From Haloterrigena alkaliphila (GTDB lineage: Archaea > Halobacteriota > Halobacteria > Halobacteriales > Natrialbaceae), in the NCBI RefSeq assembly GCF_017352155.2, contig NZ_CP071462.1, positions 1,674,001 through 1,738,000 on the forward strand: DNA of 64,000 bases. The letters run 5' to 3'. Below are positions 1-7,140 of this stretch, piece by piece; position 1 is the first letter of the stretch, and the number at the start of each line of letters is the position of its first letter. Under the pieces are notes generated by a model, which was not told the DNA's origin, ran no database searches, and worked only from the letters and a program-made list of their open reading frames with translations. The position numbers and the translations under genes were made by a program.

Positions 1-69
1 CTCGAGCCAGACGCCGTCGTCGGCGTCGTCGGGCGTTGCCGGCTGATCGGCGGAGAGGCTGAGACTCAT
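1..69 (-). CDS. N-terminal 23 codons of a gene cut by the window edge, possibly threonine synthase
   Basis: The minus strand has an ATG at 69 and stays open to the left edge. The 23 visible residues start MSLSLSADQPATPDD and end in GVWLE. This resembles the N-terminus of haloarchaeal threonine synthases, which continue into a zinc-ribbon-like Cys pair that would lie outside the window. The recognition is from memory of the family and rests on very few residues. An A/T-rich stretch at about 96-102 could be a TATA box 28 bp upstream. The gene points away from argF. Confidence 0.4.
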   Translation of the reverse strand, partial: MSLSLSADQPATPDDADDGVWLE

Positions 70-255
70 TGTCGGTCGAGAGGGGAGCGGAGGAGAAAAA
101 GGACGTGGGTTCGACGCCCGTCGATCGCGGTCAGCGGCGAAGCGACGGCTACTCACGTTCCGATTCGCTCCGCCTCGCACGGAAAAATCCCACGCGGACC
201 CGCGTGGTCGCCGAATCCGCGCGTTCGGTGCCGATACCCCCACCCCCGTACTCGC

Positions 256-333
256 TCACGTCAGGTGTACTGCGATGAGGACCGCCGGCCCCAACAGCAT
301 GAGCAACGCGGCGAGCAGCAGTCTGAACGACAT
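256..333 (-). CDS. possible 25-aa hydrophobic membrane peptide
   Basis: An ATG at 333 opens a 25-codon frame ending in TGA at 256-258. The peptide starts MSFRLLLAALLMLLGP and is almost entirely hydrophobic, so it would form one membrane helix. A TATA-like box (ATTATATG on the minus strand, about 363-369) lies about 30 bp upstream of the ATG, the usual leaderless spacing here. A second strong TATA-like tract (TATATATA, 397-404) lies further out. The coding call rests only on promoter placement and hydrophobicity. I do not recognise a family. Confidence 0.3.
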   Translation of the reverse strand: MSFRLLLAALLMLLGPAVLIAVHLT

Positions 334-668
334 TTTGCCGAGACCGGCTATTCGGCCTCCACATATAATTTCGACAGTTCGTTTACATTCGCGGAGTATA
401 TATAGGTTATCAATACAGTATTTACTTCGATAATGTAGGATTACGGGTCGGAACGGACGGGATGGTCGTTGATCTCCGGCTACGATCGCTCACTCGAGCA
501 GCCAGCTCAGTAGCGCCTTCTGGGCGTGGAGCCGGTTCTACAGCCACCTTTTTCCGTTCGGGTTCGTTCGCTCCACGGCGCTACGCGCCGCGTACCGCTC
601 ACTCACCGCTCACGCAAAAAATCTGGACCAAAAAACCCCGAACGCTCACGGTGTTCGCGTTCGGTCGC
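334..668. other. intergenic region between the small ORF and argF
   Basis: No convincing gene lies in these 335 bases. The left part (360-430) is AT-rich and carries promoter-like sequence for the minus-strand small ORF. The right part holds a second copy of the argF 3' end (486-539). It also has a small perfect palindrome at 76-90 of the 500s (CGGCGC, TAC, GCGCCG at 576-590). The GC-rich filler at 540-660 has no open frame that looks coding. Confidence 0.7.
486..539 (-). repeat. second copy of the argF 3' terminus (54 bp direct repeat of 665-718)
   Basis: Bases 486-539 match 665-718 with three mismatches at an offset of 179. Read on the minus strand in the ArgF frame, both copies encode NRLHAQKALLSWLLE and a stop. 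All three differences are synonymous (AAT/AAC, CTG/CTA, TTG/CTG). The extra copy lies downstream of the intact gene. It looks like the displaced tail of a related argF allele or an attachment-site-like scar. Confidence 0.9.
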
Positions 669-1583
669 TCACTCGAGCAGCCAGCTCAACAGCGCCTTCT
701 GGGCGTGGAGCCGATTCTCCGCCTGATCGAAGACGACCGAGCGCTCGCTCTCGACGACGTCGTCGGTGATCTCCTCGCCGCGGTGGGCGGGCAGACAGTG
801 CATGACCGACGCCTCGGGGGCGTGCTCGAGGAGTTCCGAACCGATCTGAAAGCCCTCGAAGTCGTCCATCCGGACGTCGCGCTCGTCCTCCTGGCCCATG
901 CTGATCCAGACGTCCGTGTAGATGACGTCGGCGTCCGCGGCGGCCTCGACGGGGTCGTGCGTGGTCGTCGGATCGCCGCCGAGGTCGCGGGCGCGCTCGA
1001 GGACCTCGTCGTTGAGCCCGTACCCGTCGGGCGTCGCCACGGTGAGATCGATGTCGGTCAGCGCACAGCCGAGCGCGAACGACTGGGCGACGTTGTTGCC
1101 GTCGCCGATCCAGGCGACGGAGACGTCCTCGAAGCCGCCCTCCTGCTCGCGGATCGTCAGCAGATCCGCCAGCGTCTGGCAGGGGTGGGCGTCGTCGGTG
1201 AGTCCGTTGACCACCGGCACCGAGGAGTACTCGGCGAACACCTCGATGTTCTCGTGTTTGAAGACGCGGGCCATCACCGCGTCGACGTACCGCGAGAGGG
1301 TCCGCGAGGTGTCCTTCAGCGGCTCCCCGCGACCCAGCTGGATGTCGTCCTCGCCGAGGAAGACGGCGTGGCCGCCCAGCTCGGTCATCCCCGTCTCGAA
1401 GGAGACCCGCGTGCGAGTGCTGGGCTTCTGGAAGATCATCCCCAGCGTCTGCCCCTCGAGGTCCTCGTGGTCTTCGCCGGCGTGCTGGGCGCGTTTGTAC
1501 GCGTCCGCGCGCTCGAGGATGGCGTCCAGTTCGGCCGGGGTGACGTCGTCGATGTCGAGGAAGTGGCGGAGTTCGTCGGTCAC
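669..1583 (-). CDS. argF: ornithine carbamoyltransferase ArgF
   Basis: This 304-residue enzyme transfers the carbamoyl group of carbamoyl phosphate to ornithine to give citrulline in the cytoplasmic arginine pathway. The carbamoyl-phosphate loop STRTR is at residues 55-59. HPCQ is at 133-136 and the ornithine-side HCLP at 262-265, so all catalytic signatures are intact and the length is normal for the family. The start is a GTG at 1583 that overlaps the TGA of the upstream deacetylase gene by four bases (GTGA), which implies translational coupling. It is the last gene of the lysW-to-argF run. Its last 16 codons are duplicated 179 bp downstream (486-539). Confidence 0.97.
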   Translation of the reverse strand: MTDELRHFLDIDDVTPAELDAILERADAYKRAQHAGEDHEDLEGQTLGMIFQKPSTRTRVSFETGMTELGGHAVFLGEDDIQLGRGEPLKDTSRTLSRYVDAVMARVFKHENIEVFAEYSSVPVVNGLTDDAHPCQTLADLLTIREQEGGFEDVSVAWIGDGNNVAQSFALGCALTDIDLTVATPDGYGLNDEVLERARDLGGDPTTTHDPVEAAADADVIYTDVWISMGQEDERDVRMDDFEGFQIGSELLEHAPEASVMHCLPAHRGEEITDDVVESERSVVFDQAENRLHAQKALLSWLLE

Positions 1584-2692
1584 GCCTCCTCACCTCCGGA
1601 GAGCGTCGTCGCGACGCGCTCTAAGACCTCGACGGACCGGTCGTACTCGGACAGCGAGAGGCGCTCGTCGGGCGCGTGGTCGAGTTCCGAGTTGCCGGGA
1701 CCGTAGGTAACCATCTGACAGTCCCAGGCGCCGGCGTACAGGTTCATGTCGCTGGTTCCGGTCTTCCGGAGCAGTCGCGGATCGCCCCCTTCCTTTCGGA
1801 TCGCTACGCGAAACGCACGAGCGACCTCGGTTCGGGGGCTCTCCATCACCGGCGGAATCGGCTCGTCCCAGGAGACGGTGCCGATCTCGAGTTCGGCTTC
1901 CGCGGTCTCGCGGACCGACTCGGCGTCCAACGACGGGGGAATCCGCAACTGGACGTCCAGCGTCGCCTCGACGGAGAGGCCGTCCTCGCTGATTCCGCCG
2001 TCCATATCGACGGGCTTGGCGGTCACGCGCTCGAAGACGGCCTGGTACTCGTCGTTCTCGAAGGCGTCCTCGACGCCGGTCCACCAGCCGGTGGCGTGTT
2101 GGATCGCGTTGGGTTCCGGGCGCGAGGTGTGGCCGGATTCGCTCGTCGCGACGTACGTTCCAGCCAGAAAGCCGCGGTAGCCGAGCGTGATCCCCGTCGC
2201 ACCGCTCGGTTCGCCGTTGACGACCGCGTCGGGCTCCTCGCGCTCGGCGACGAGGTGTCGCGCGCCGCGAGAGCTGGTCTCCTCGCCGACGACGCCGACG
2301 AAGGAGACGCCGGTGCGGACGGCGGCGACGGCCATCGCGGCCAGCGGACCGGTGGCGTCGACGCTGCCGCGACCCCGGAGCACGTCCTCGCCGATCTCCT
2401 CGGCGACGTCGGCCTCGACGTCGTCCTCGTCGGCCGACTGCACTTCGACCGGAATCTCGCCGGGGACGGTGTCGATGTGCGAGGTCAGCAGCACCGAGTC
2501 GTCCGCGGGCGCGCGGACGTTGCCGACCTCGTCGATCCACGCCTCGCGGTCGTGGAGTTCGAAGAAGGCCACGAGCCGCTCGGCGGCCTTCCGCTCCTCA
2601 CCGGTCGGCGACGGGATCGAGACGAGGTCGATCAACAACTGTCGCGCTTCGTCGAGCGAGACGTCGGCCGGTTCGGACATGCTCGCGCTCAT
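1580..2692 (-). CDS. lysK: LysW-ornithine/lysine hydrolase (M20 deacetylase)
   Basis: The 370-residue M20-family zinc hydrolase releases ornithine (or lysine) from the LysW carrier at the end of the protected branch. Visible metal and catalytic positions are H72 in SHID, D112 in RGSVDATG and the glutamate pair E137-E138 in VGEETS. The frame is open well upstream, but the start is set at ATG 2692. There it overlaps the stop of the aminotransferase gene by four bases (ATGA) and gives the family-like N-terminus. The same gene is often annotated argE. In haloarchaea lysine is made by the diaminopimelate route, so the likely substrate is LysW-ornithine (inference). Confidence 0.93.
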   Translation of the reverse strand: MSASMSEPADVSLDEARQLLIDLVSIPSPTGEERKAAERLVAFFELHDREAWIDEVGNVRAPADDSVLLTSHIDTVPGEIPVEVQSADEDDVEADVAEEIGEDVLRGRGSVDATGPLAAMAVAAVRTGVSFVGVVGEETSSRGARHLVAEREEPDAVVNGEPSGATGITLGYRGFLAGTYVATSESGHTSRPEPNAIQHATGWWTGVEDAFENDEYQAVFERVTAKPVDMDGGISEDGLSVEATLDVQLRIPPSLDAESVRETAEAELEIGTVSWDEPIPPVMESPRTEVARAFRVAIRKEGGDPRLLRKTGTSDMNLYAGAWDCQMVTYGPGNSELDHAPDERLSLSEYDRSVEVLERVATTLSGGEEA

Positions 2693-3843
2693 GATTCGGC
2701 CTCGGCTTCGGGTGCGATGACCGCGGTCAGCGCGTCCACGAGCCGATCCGCGTCCGCCTCCTCGATCACGAGCGGCGGCAGCAGGCGCAGGACGGTCCGG
2801 CCCGCGGGCAGCGCCAGCACCTGGTGGTTCATCGCCAGATCGCGGGCGACGCGGTTCGCGCCGCGTTTCAACTCGAGGCCGACGAGCAGCCCCTCGCCGC
2901 GGACCTCGCGGATCTCGTCGCCCAGCGCGGACTCGAGTTCCGACGTGAGGTAGTCGCCCATCTCGGCGGCGTGTGCGGGCCACTCTTCTTCGACCAGCGT
3001 CGAGACGGTCGCGTGGACCGCCGCGGCGACCACGGGGCCGCCGCTGAACGTAGCGTTGTGCGAGGCCGCGCCGTCGGCGATCCAGTCTCGCACCGCGACC
3101 GCGCCGACGGGCAGGCCGTTGCCCAGTCCCTTCGCCGTCGTGAGGATATCGGGCGTGACGCCCGCGTTCTGGCAGGCCCACATCGAACCCGTCCGGCCCA
3201 TGCCGGTCTGGACCTCGTCGAGGACGAGCGCCGCGCCGGCCTCGTCGGTGAGCTCGCGGGCGGTCTCGAGGTAGCCCGCGGGCGGGACGTTGATCCCGCC
3301 TTCGCCCTGAATCGGCTCGAGGATCACGGCCGCCGTCTCGTCGTCGACGGCGTCGGCCAGTTCCTCGCCGTCGCCGTAGGGGACGAACTCGACGTCGCCG
3401 GCCAGCGGCTCGTAGGGCTCCTTGTACTTGTCCTTCCAGGTCGCCGCGAGCGCCCCCATCGTCCGGCCGTGGAACGAGCGGGTCGCGGCGACGATCTTCG
3501 ATTCGCCGGTCGCCGACCGGGCGAACTTCAAGGCGGCCTCGTTGGCCTCGGTTCCGGAGTTACAGAACCAAGCGGACTCGAGGCCGTCGGGCGCCGCCGC
3601 GACGAACGCGGCGTAGGCGTCCTCGCGCGACTGGACGGGGTAGGACGAGTCGACGAACGTCAGGTCGCCGACCTGTTCCTGCACGGCCTCGACGACTGCG
3701 GGATGCGAGTGACCCAGCGGCGTGCACGCAAAACTCGCGCCGGCATCTATGTACTCCGTGCCGTCGGCGGTGTAGAGGTGGGGTCCCTCGCCGCGCTCGA
3801 TGCCGATGGGCTTGCTGCCGGAGACGAAATCGAGATCGCTCAT
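2689..3843 (-). CDS. lysJ: LysW-linked glutamate-semialdehyde (acetylornithine-type) aminotransferase
   Basis: This is a class III, PLP-dependent aminotransferase of 384 residues. It converts the carrier-bound semialdehyde to carrier-bound ornithine using glutamate as amino donor. The phosphate-binding SGTEA is at 96-100, the cofactor-contacting DEVQTG starts at D209, and the Schiff-base lysine is K238 in TAKGLGNG. ATG 3843 overlaps the stop of the kinase gene by four bases, and its own TGA overlaps the deacetylase ATG. The alternative name is argD. Nothing is missing. Confidence 0.94.
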   Translation of the reverse strand: MSDLDFVSGSKPIGIERGEGPHLYTADGTEYIDAGASFACTPLGHSHPAVVEAVQEQVGDLTFVDSSYPVQSREDAYAAFVAAAPDGLESAWFCNSGTEANEAALKFARSATGESKIVAATRSFHGRTMGALAATWKDKYKEPYEPLAGDVEFVPYGDGEELADAVDDETAAVILEPIQGEGGINVPPAGYLETARELTDEAGAALVLDEVQTGMGRTGSMWACQNAGVTPDILTTAKGLGNGLPVGAVAVRDWIADGAASHNATFSGGPVVAAAVHATVSTLVEEEWPAHAAEMGDYLTSELESALGDEIREVRGEGLLVGLELKRGANRVARDLAMNHQVLALPAGRTVLRLLPPLVIEEADADRLVDALTAVIAPEAEAES

Positions 3844-4721
3844 TCTGCGGCCTCCTGTGCGGTTTCTTCGTCCGTTTCGTCCGCGAGCACGCCGGGCTCG
3901 AGCGTCGTGCCCTCGCCCGCGAGCGCGCTCGTGATCGGCTCGTCGGCGTTGGCGGTCGCGACGGTAACCGACGCGGCGCCGCCCTCGAGCGCTTCTTCGG
4001 CGGCCATGACCTTCTTCGTCATGAACCCTTCCGCGGCGTCCTTGACGTTCTCGAACTCCGCGGGCGTCGACGCCGAGTCGATCTTGGTGGACTCGTCGTC
4101 GGGGTCCTCGTAGATCCCCGAGACGTCAGTGAGGACGACGAGGTCGGCCTCGAGAACGCCGGCGATCGCGGCCGCGGCGCGGTCGGCGTCGGCGTTGACC
4201 GCGGTGTACCCGCCCGACTTCTCCTTGCCCAGCATGGGGACGGAGACGACGGGCGTGTAGCCGCCCGCGAGGGTCGTCTCGAGCAAATCCGCGTTCACGG
4301 ACTCGATCTTGCCCGAGTGGTCGCCGCGCTTGATCTTCTTCTTGCCGTCCTCCTTGACGCGGACGGCCGATTTGCGCTTGCCCTCGAGCAGTTTGCCGTC
4401 CGTGCCCGAGAGACCCACCGCGTTCACGCCCTCGTTGTGCAGGCTCTCCACCAGATCGGTGTTGAGCTTGCCGGGCATCACCATCTTGAAGACGTCCATC
4501 GTCTCCTCGTCGGTGAACCGCCCGACGACGCCGCCGGGCGTTTCGACGTAGGTGGGTTCCTGGCCGAGCTCCTCGAGGGTCTCGTCGACAGCCGTCGAGC
4601 CGCCGTGCGTGAGCACGACATCCTCGCCGTCCTCGACGAGCGAGGCGACGTCGGCGAGCGCGCCCTCGGGGTCGACAGCGCGTGCGCCGCCGATCTTGAC
4701 GACCACGGTCACTCCGGACAC
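3840..4721 (-). CDS. lysZ: LysW-glutamate (amino-adipate) kinase
   Basis: This amino-acid kinase family protein phosphorylates the gamma-carboxyl of glutamate attached to LysW. The N-terminal KIGGARAV phosphate loop, the HGG segment near residue 39 and a C-terminal VLTDVSGIY nucleotide-binding stretch are all present. The longest frame begins with a GTG at 4721. A second in-frame GTG three codons later (4712) would give MTVVVKIGG, the form I expect from relatives, so the start is uncertain by three codons. An acidic Glu/Asp tail of about 15 residues is typical of halophilic proteins. It is separated from lysY by 48 bases, the only real gap in the lysW-argF run. Confidence 0.92.
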   Translation of the reverse strand: MSGVTVVVKIGGARAVDPEGALADVASLVEDGEDVVLTHGGSTAVDETLEELGQEPTYVETPGGVVGRFTDEETMDVFKMVMPGKLNTDLVESLHNEGVNAVGLSGTDGKLLEGKRKSAVRVKEDGKKKIKRGDHSGKIESVNADLLETTLAGGYTPVVSVPMLGKEKSGGYTAVNADADRAAAAIAGVLEADLVVLTDVSGIYEDPDDESTKIDSASTPAEFENVKDAAEGFMTKKVMAAEEALEGGAASVTVATANADEPITSALAGEGTTLEPGVLADETDEETAQEAAE

Positions 4722-4769
4722 CTCCGTTCCCTGCTCACGGTCGCAGGGGCTCCCGTGAACACCGTCATC

Positions 4770-5846
4770 TCAGGGCGCCCCCACGGGGTGCAGCCCCGTA
4801 AATTCGAGTCCGGCCGTCTCCTCGAGACCGAGCGCGATGTTCGCGGCGTGGACGGCCTGCCCCGCGGACCCCTTCATCATGTTGTCGATCGCCGAGAAGA
4901 CGACGACGCGCTTGTTCGAGGGGTCGAGTTCGAAGCCGACCTCGGCGAGGTTCGTCCCGGCGACGGCCTTCGGTTCGGGGTAGCGGTAGACGCCGGAGCC
5001 GCCGGCGGCCATGCGGACGAACGGCTCGTCCTCGTAACAGTCGCGGTAGGCCTGCCAGAGGTCGCCCTTCGAGACGGGGCCCGACGGGAAGACGTGGTTC
5101 GTCGCGCTGGCACCGCGGATCATGTCCACGGCGTGGCAGGTGAAGGCGACCGAGGTGTCGAGGAACTGCTCGATCTCGGCCTCGTGGCGGTGGCCCGTCG
5201 GCGCGTACGGGCGCACGACGCCCGAGCGCTCGGGGTGGCTCGAGGCCTCGCCGCCGCCGGCGCCGCCCTCCGACGACCCCACTTTCACGTCGACGACCAC
5301 CTGCTCGCCGCCCTCCAGGATGTCGTGCTCGAACAGCGGGTATAGACCGAGAATGGTCGCGGTGGCGTTACAGCCGCCGCCGGCGATCAGGCCCGCGCCT
5401 TTGAGGTTCTCGCGGTTGATCTCGGGCAGCGCGTACTCGGCCTGCTCGAGGTACTCGGGCGCGTCGTGGCCGTCGTACCACTCGTCGTACTGTTGTTCGC
5501 TCTCGAGGCGGAAGTCCGCCGAGAGATCGACGACCGTATCCGCGATCTCGAAAAAGTCGTCGATCCGGCCCATGGAGACGCCGTGGGGCGTCGCCGCGAA
5601 CAGGACGTCGACCGACTCGAGGTCCTCGGGCTCGGTAAAGCGCAGGTCCGACCCGCGAAGCGGCGGGTGGACGGAGCCGACGCTCTTGCCCGCCTTCGAG
5701 CGGCTGGTGACTTCCGTGAGCTCGAAGTTCGGGTGGCCCGCGAGCAGGCGCAGCAGTTCGCCACCTGTGAAGCCGGAGCCGCCGATGACGGTCGCGGTGA
5801 CGGTCTCGGCGTTCGCGTCGGCGCCGGTCTCGGTGCCGACCGCCAT
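4770..5846 (-). CDS. lysY: LysW-glutamyl-phosphate reductase (ArgC-type)
   Basis: This NADPH-dependent semialdehyde dehydrogenase of 358 residues reduces carrier-bound glutamyl phosphate. The Rossmann GGSGFTGGE is at residues 22-30. The catalytic cysteine is C159 in GGGCNATA. The N-terminus carries about 15 extra residues before the first beta strand. ATG 5846 shares one base with the stop codon of lysX (TGATG), so the genes are coupled. The downstream neighbour lysZ starts 48 bases later. Confidence 0.94.
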   Translation of the reverse strand: MAVGTETGADANAETVTATVIGGSGFTGGELLRLLAGHPNFELTEVTSRSKAGKSVGSVHPPLRGSDLRFTEPEDLESVDVLFAATPHGVSMGRIDDFFEIADTVVDLSADFRLESEQQYDEWYDGHDAPEYLEQAEYALPEINRENLKGAGLIAGGGCNATATILGLYPLFEHDILEGGEQVVVDVKVGSSEGGAGGGEASSHPERSGVVRPYAPTGHRHEAEIEQFLDTSVAFTCHAVDMIRGASATNHVFPSGPVSKGDLWQAYRDCYEDEPFVRMAAGGSGVYRYPEPKAVAGTNLAEVGFELDPSNKRVVVFSAIDNMMKGSAGQAVHAANIALGLEETAGLEFTGLHPVGAP

Positions 5847-6730
5847 CAGGCGCTCACCTCGAGTTCCGCTTCGGTCGCGGCCTCGGCTTTCGACTCGAGC
5901 CAGTCGACGACGGTGCCGGCGACGTCGGTGTCGACGGCGCCGTCGAGGGCTTTGAACTCGACCGTGTGGTTGACCTCGTGGACGGTGTACCCGTCTTCAG
6001 TTTCCATCAGGTCGATCCCGAGCAGGCCGCCGCCGACGGCGTCGCTGGCTTTCTGCACCAGCTCTTTCGCTTCCTCGTCGGGCTCGAAGACGTCCGTCTC
6101 GGCGCCCTTCGCGGCGTTGGTGATCCAGTGGTCCGACGAGCGGACCATGCCGGCGATGGGCTCGCCGTCGGTCGCGAGCACGCGGATGTCGCGGCCGGGC
6201 TTCTCGACGAACTCCTGGACGTAGAACACCTTGTGCTCGTAGTGGCCGAGCGTCGCCTTGTGCTCGAGGATGGCCTCCGCGGCGTCCCTCGAGTCGATTT
6301 TGGCCATCAGGCGGCCCCACGACCCGACGACGGGTTTGAGGACGCACGGGTAGCCGAAGGCCTCGATGGCCTCCATCGCGGACTCCTTGGTGAACGCGAC
6401 CTTCGTCGCGGGCGTGGGTACGCCCGCCTTCTCGAGCGCGAGGCTGTTCTTCACCTTATCGGCGCAGATGTCCGCGGTCTCGTGGCTGTTGACCACGGGG
6501 ATGCCGTACGCCTCGAAGAACTGCGTGGCGTACAGGCTCCGACTCGTGGCGAGACAGCGGTCGACGACGATATCGAGGTCCCGAAACTCCTCGGGCGCCT
6601 CGCTGATGTCGAACGTCTGCTTGCGGACGTCGATCTTCTCGATCTCGTGATCGCGCTCGCGTAGCTCGTTGAGCAGGAGCTTCTCGTCCTTACGAATCCG
6701 GGAGTAGAGTATTCCTACTTGCAAGGTCAC
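5846..6730 (-). CDS. lysX: glutamate-LysW ligase, ATP-grasp (RimK-like)
   Basis: This 294-residue ATP-grasp enzyme attaches glutamate to the C-terminal glutamate of LysW, starting the protected pathway. The RimK-like core, with its KPVVGSWGR lysine strand and the metal-binding HEVNHTVEF near the C-terminus, is intact. The start is GTG 6730, overlapping the lysW stop (GTGA). A TTG two codons later would give a start closer to LQVGILYSR in relatives, so the first residues are uncertain. Its position directly after lysW fits a ligase acting on that carrier. Confidence 0.94.
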   Translation of the reverse strand: MTLQVGILYSRIRKDEKLLLNELRERDHEIEKIDVRKQTFDISEAPEEFRDLDIVVDRCLATSRSLYATQFFEAYGIPVVNSHETADICADKVKNSLALEKAGVPTPATKVAFTKESAMEAIEAFGYPCVLKPVVGSWGRLMAKIDSRDAAEAILEHKATLGHYEHKVFYVQEFVEKPGRDIRVLATDGEPIAGMVRSSDHWITNAAKGAETDVFEPDEEAKELVQKASDAVGGGLLGIDLMETEDGYTVHEVNHTVEFKALDGAVDTDVAGTVVDWLESKAEAATEAELEVSA

Positions 6731-6891
6731 TCACCCCAGTCCTCTTCGAGCTCCGGGGCTCGCTCGAGGACTGGCGGCTCGGTGTCGACGACTTCAAGCT
6801 CTGCTCCACAGGTCGTACAGTCAACGATCTCTCCAACTTCCAGATCGTCGTGCAGGGACACCTCAGCCCCACACTCGACGCATTCGGTCAT
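6727..6891 (-). CDS. lysW: LysW amino-group carrier protein
   Basis: This 54-residue acidic protein carries arginine-pathway intermediates covalently on its last residue. The zinc-ribbon cysteines are C4, C7, C25 and C28. The C-terminus reads EEDWGE, matching the EDWGE motif whose final glutamate is the attachment point. It is too short for many gene finders but is unmistakable. ATG 6891 sits 30 bp below a TATA-like box at 6917-6926, so the operon transcript is probably leaderless. It heads lysW-lysX-lysY-lysZ-lysJ-lysK-argF. The stop overlaps the lysX GTG. Confidence 0.95.
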   Translation of the reverse strand: MTECVECGAEVSLHDDLEVGEIVDCTTCGAELEVVDTEPPVLERAPELEEDWGE

Positions 6892-6916
6892 TGTACCTGC
6901 TACTGAGGGCCGATTA

Positions 6917-6926
6917 CCCTTAAAGG
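6917..6926 (-). promoter_or_regulatory. TATA box of the lysW-argF operon
   Basis: CCTTTAAGGG on the minus strand is centred 30 bp upstream of the lysW ATG at 6891. This is the spacing expected for a leaderless haloarchaeal promoter. No clear operator palindrome is seen between it and the start. Confidence 0.6.
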
Positions 6927-7031
6927 CTTCGAACTTAACAGCACGTTTACACTACTCAGACTGCCCGCTAAGAGGATGAAAAGGCGAATACGCGGCAAAT
7001 TTTGACTGACATATCATGTAGTCGGTGTATT

Positions 7032-7099
7032 GTCCCCTCGCGGGGACGGTGGCGAGACCGTCGGTCTCGCCCGCCCGTAGGTTCGTTCCTCACCTACGG
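7032..7099. repeat. three consecutive hairpins between argH and lysW
   Basis: Three perfect inverted repeats lie in 68 bases. They are GTCCCC/GGGGAC (7032-7047, 4-nt loop), GGCGAGACC/GGTCTCGCC (7051-7071, 3-nt loop) and CCGTAGGT/ACCTACGG (7075-7099, 9-nt loop). They sit just downstream of argH on the minus strand and have no T-run, so a simple terminator role is not evident. They resemble other small palindromes inside argH and argG. Confidence 0.8.
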
Positions 7100-7140
7100 A
7101 CGGCGCCAGCGGTCGCGGTAGCGCGAGTGGGAAGCCGGTC

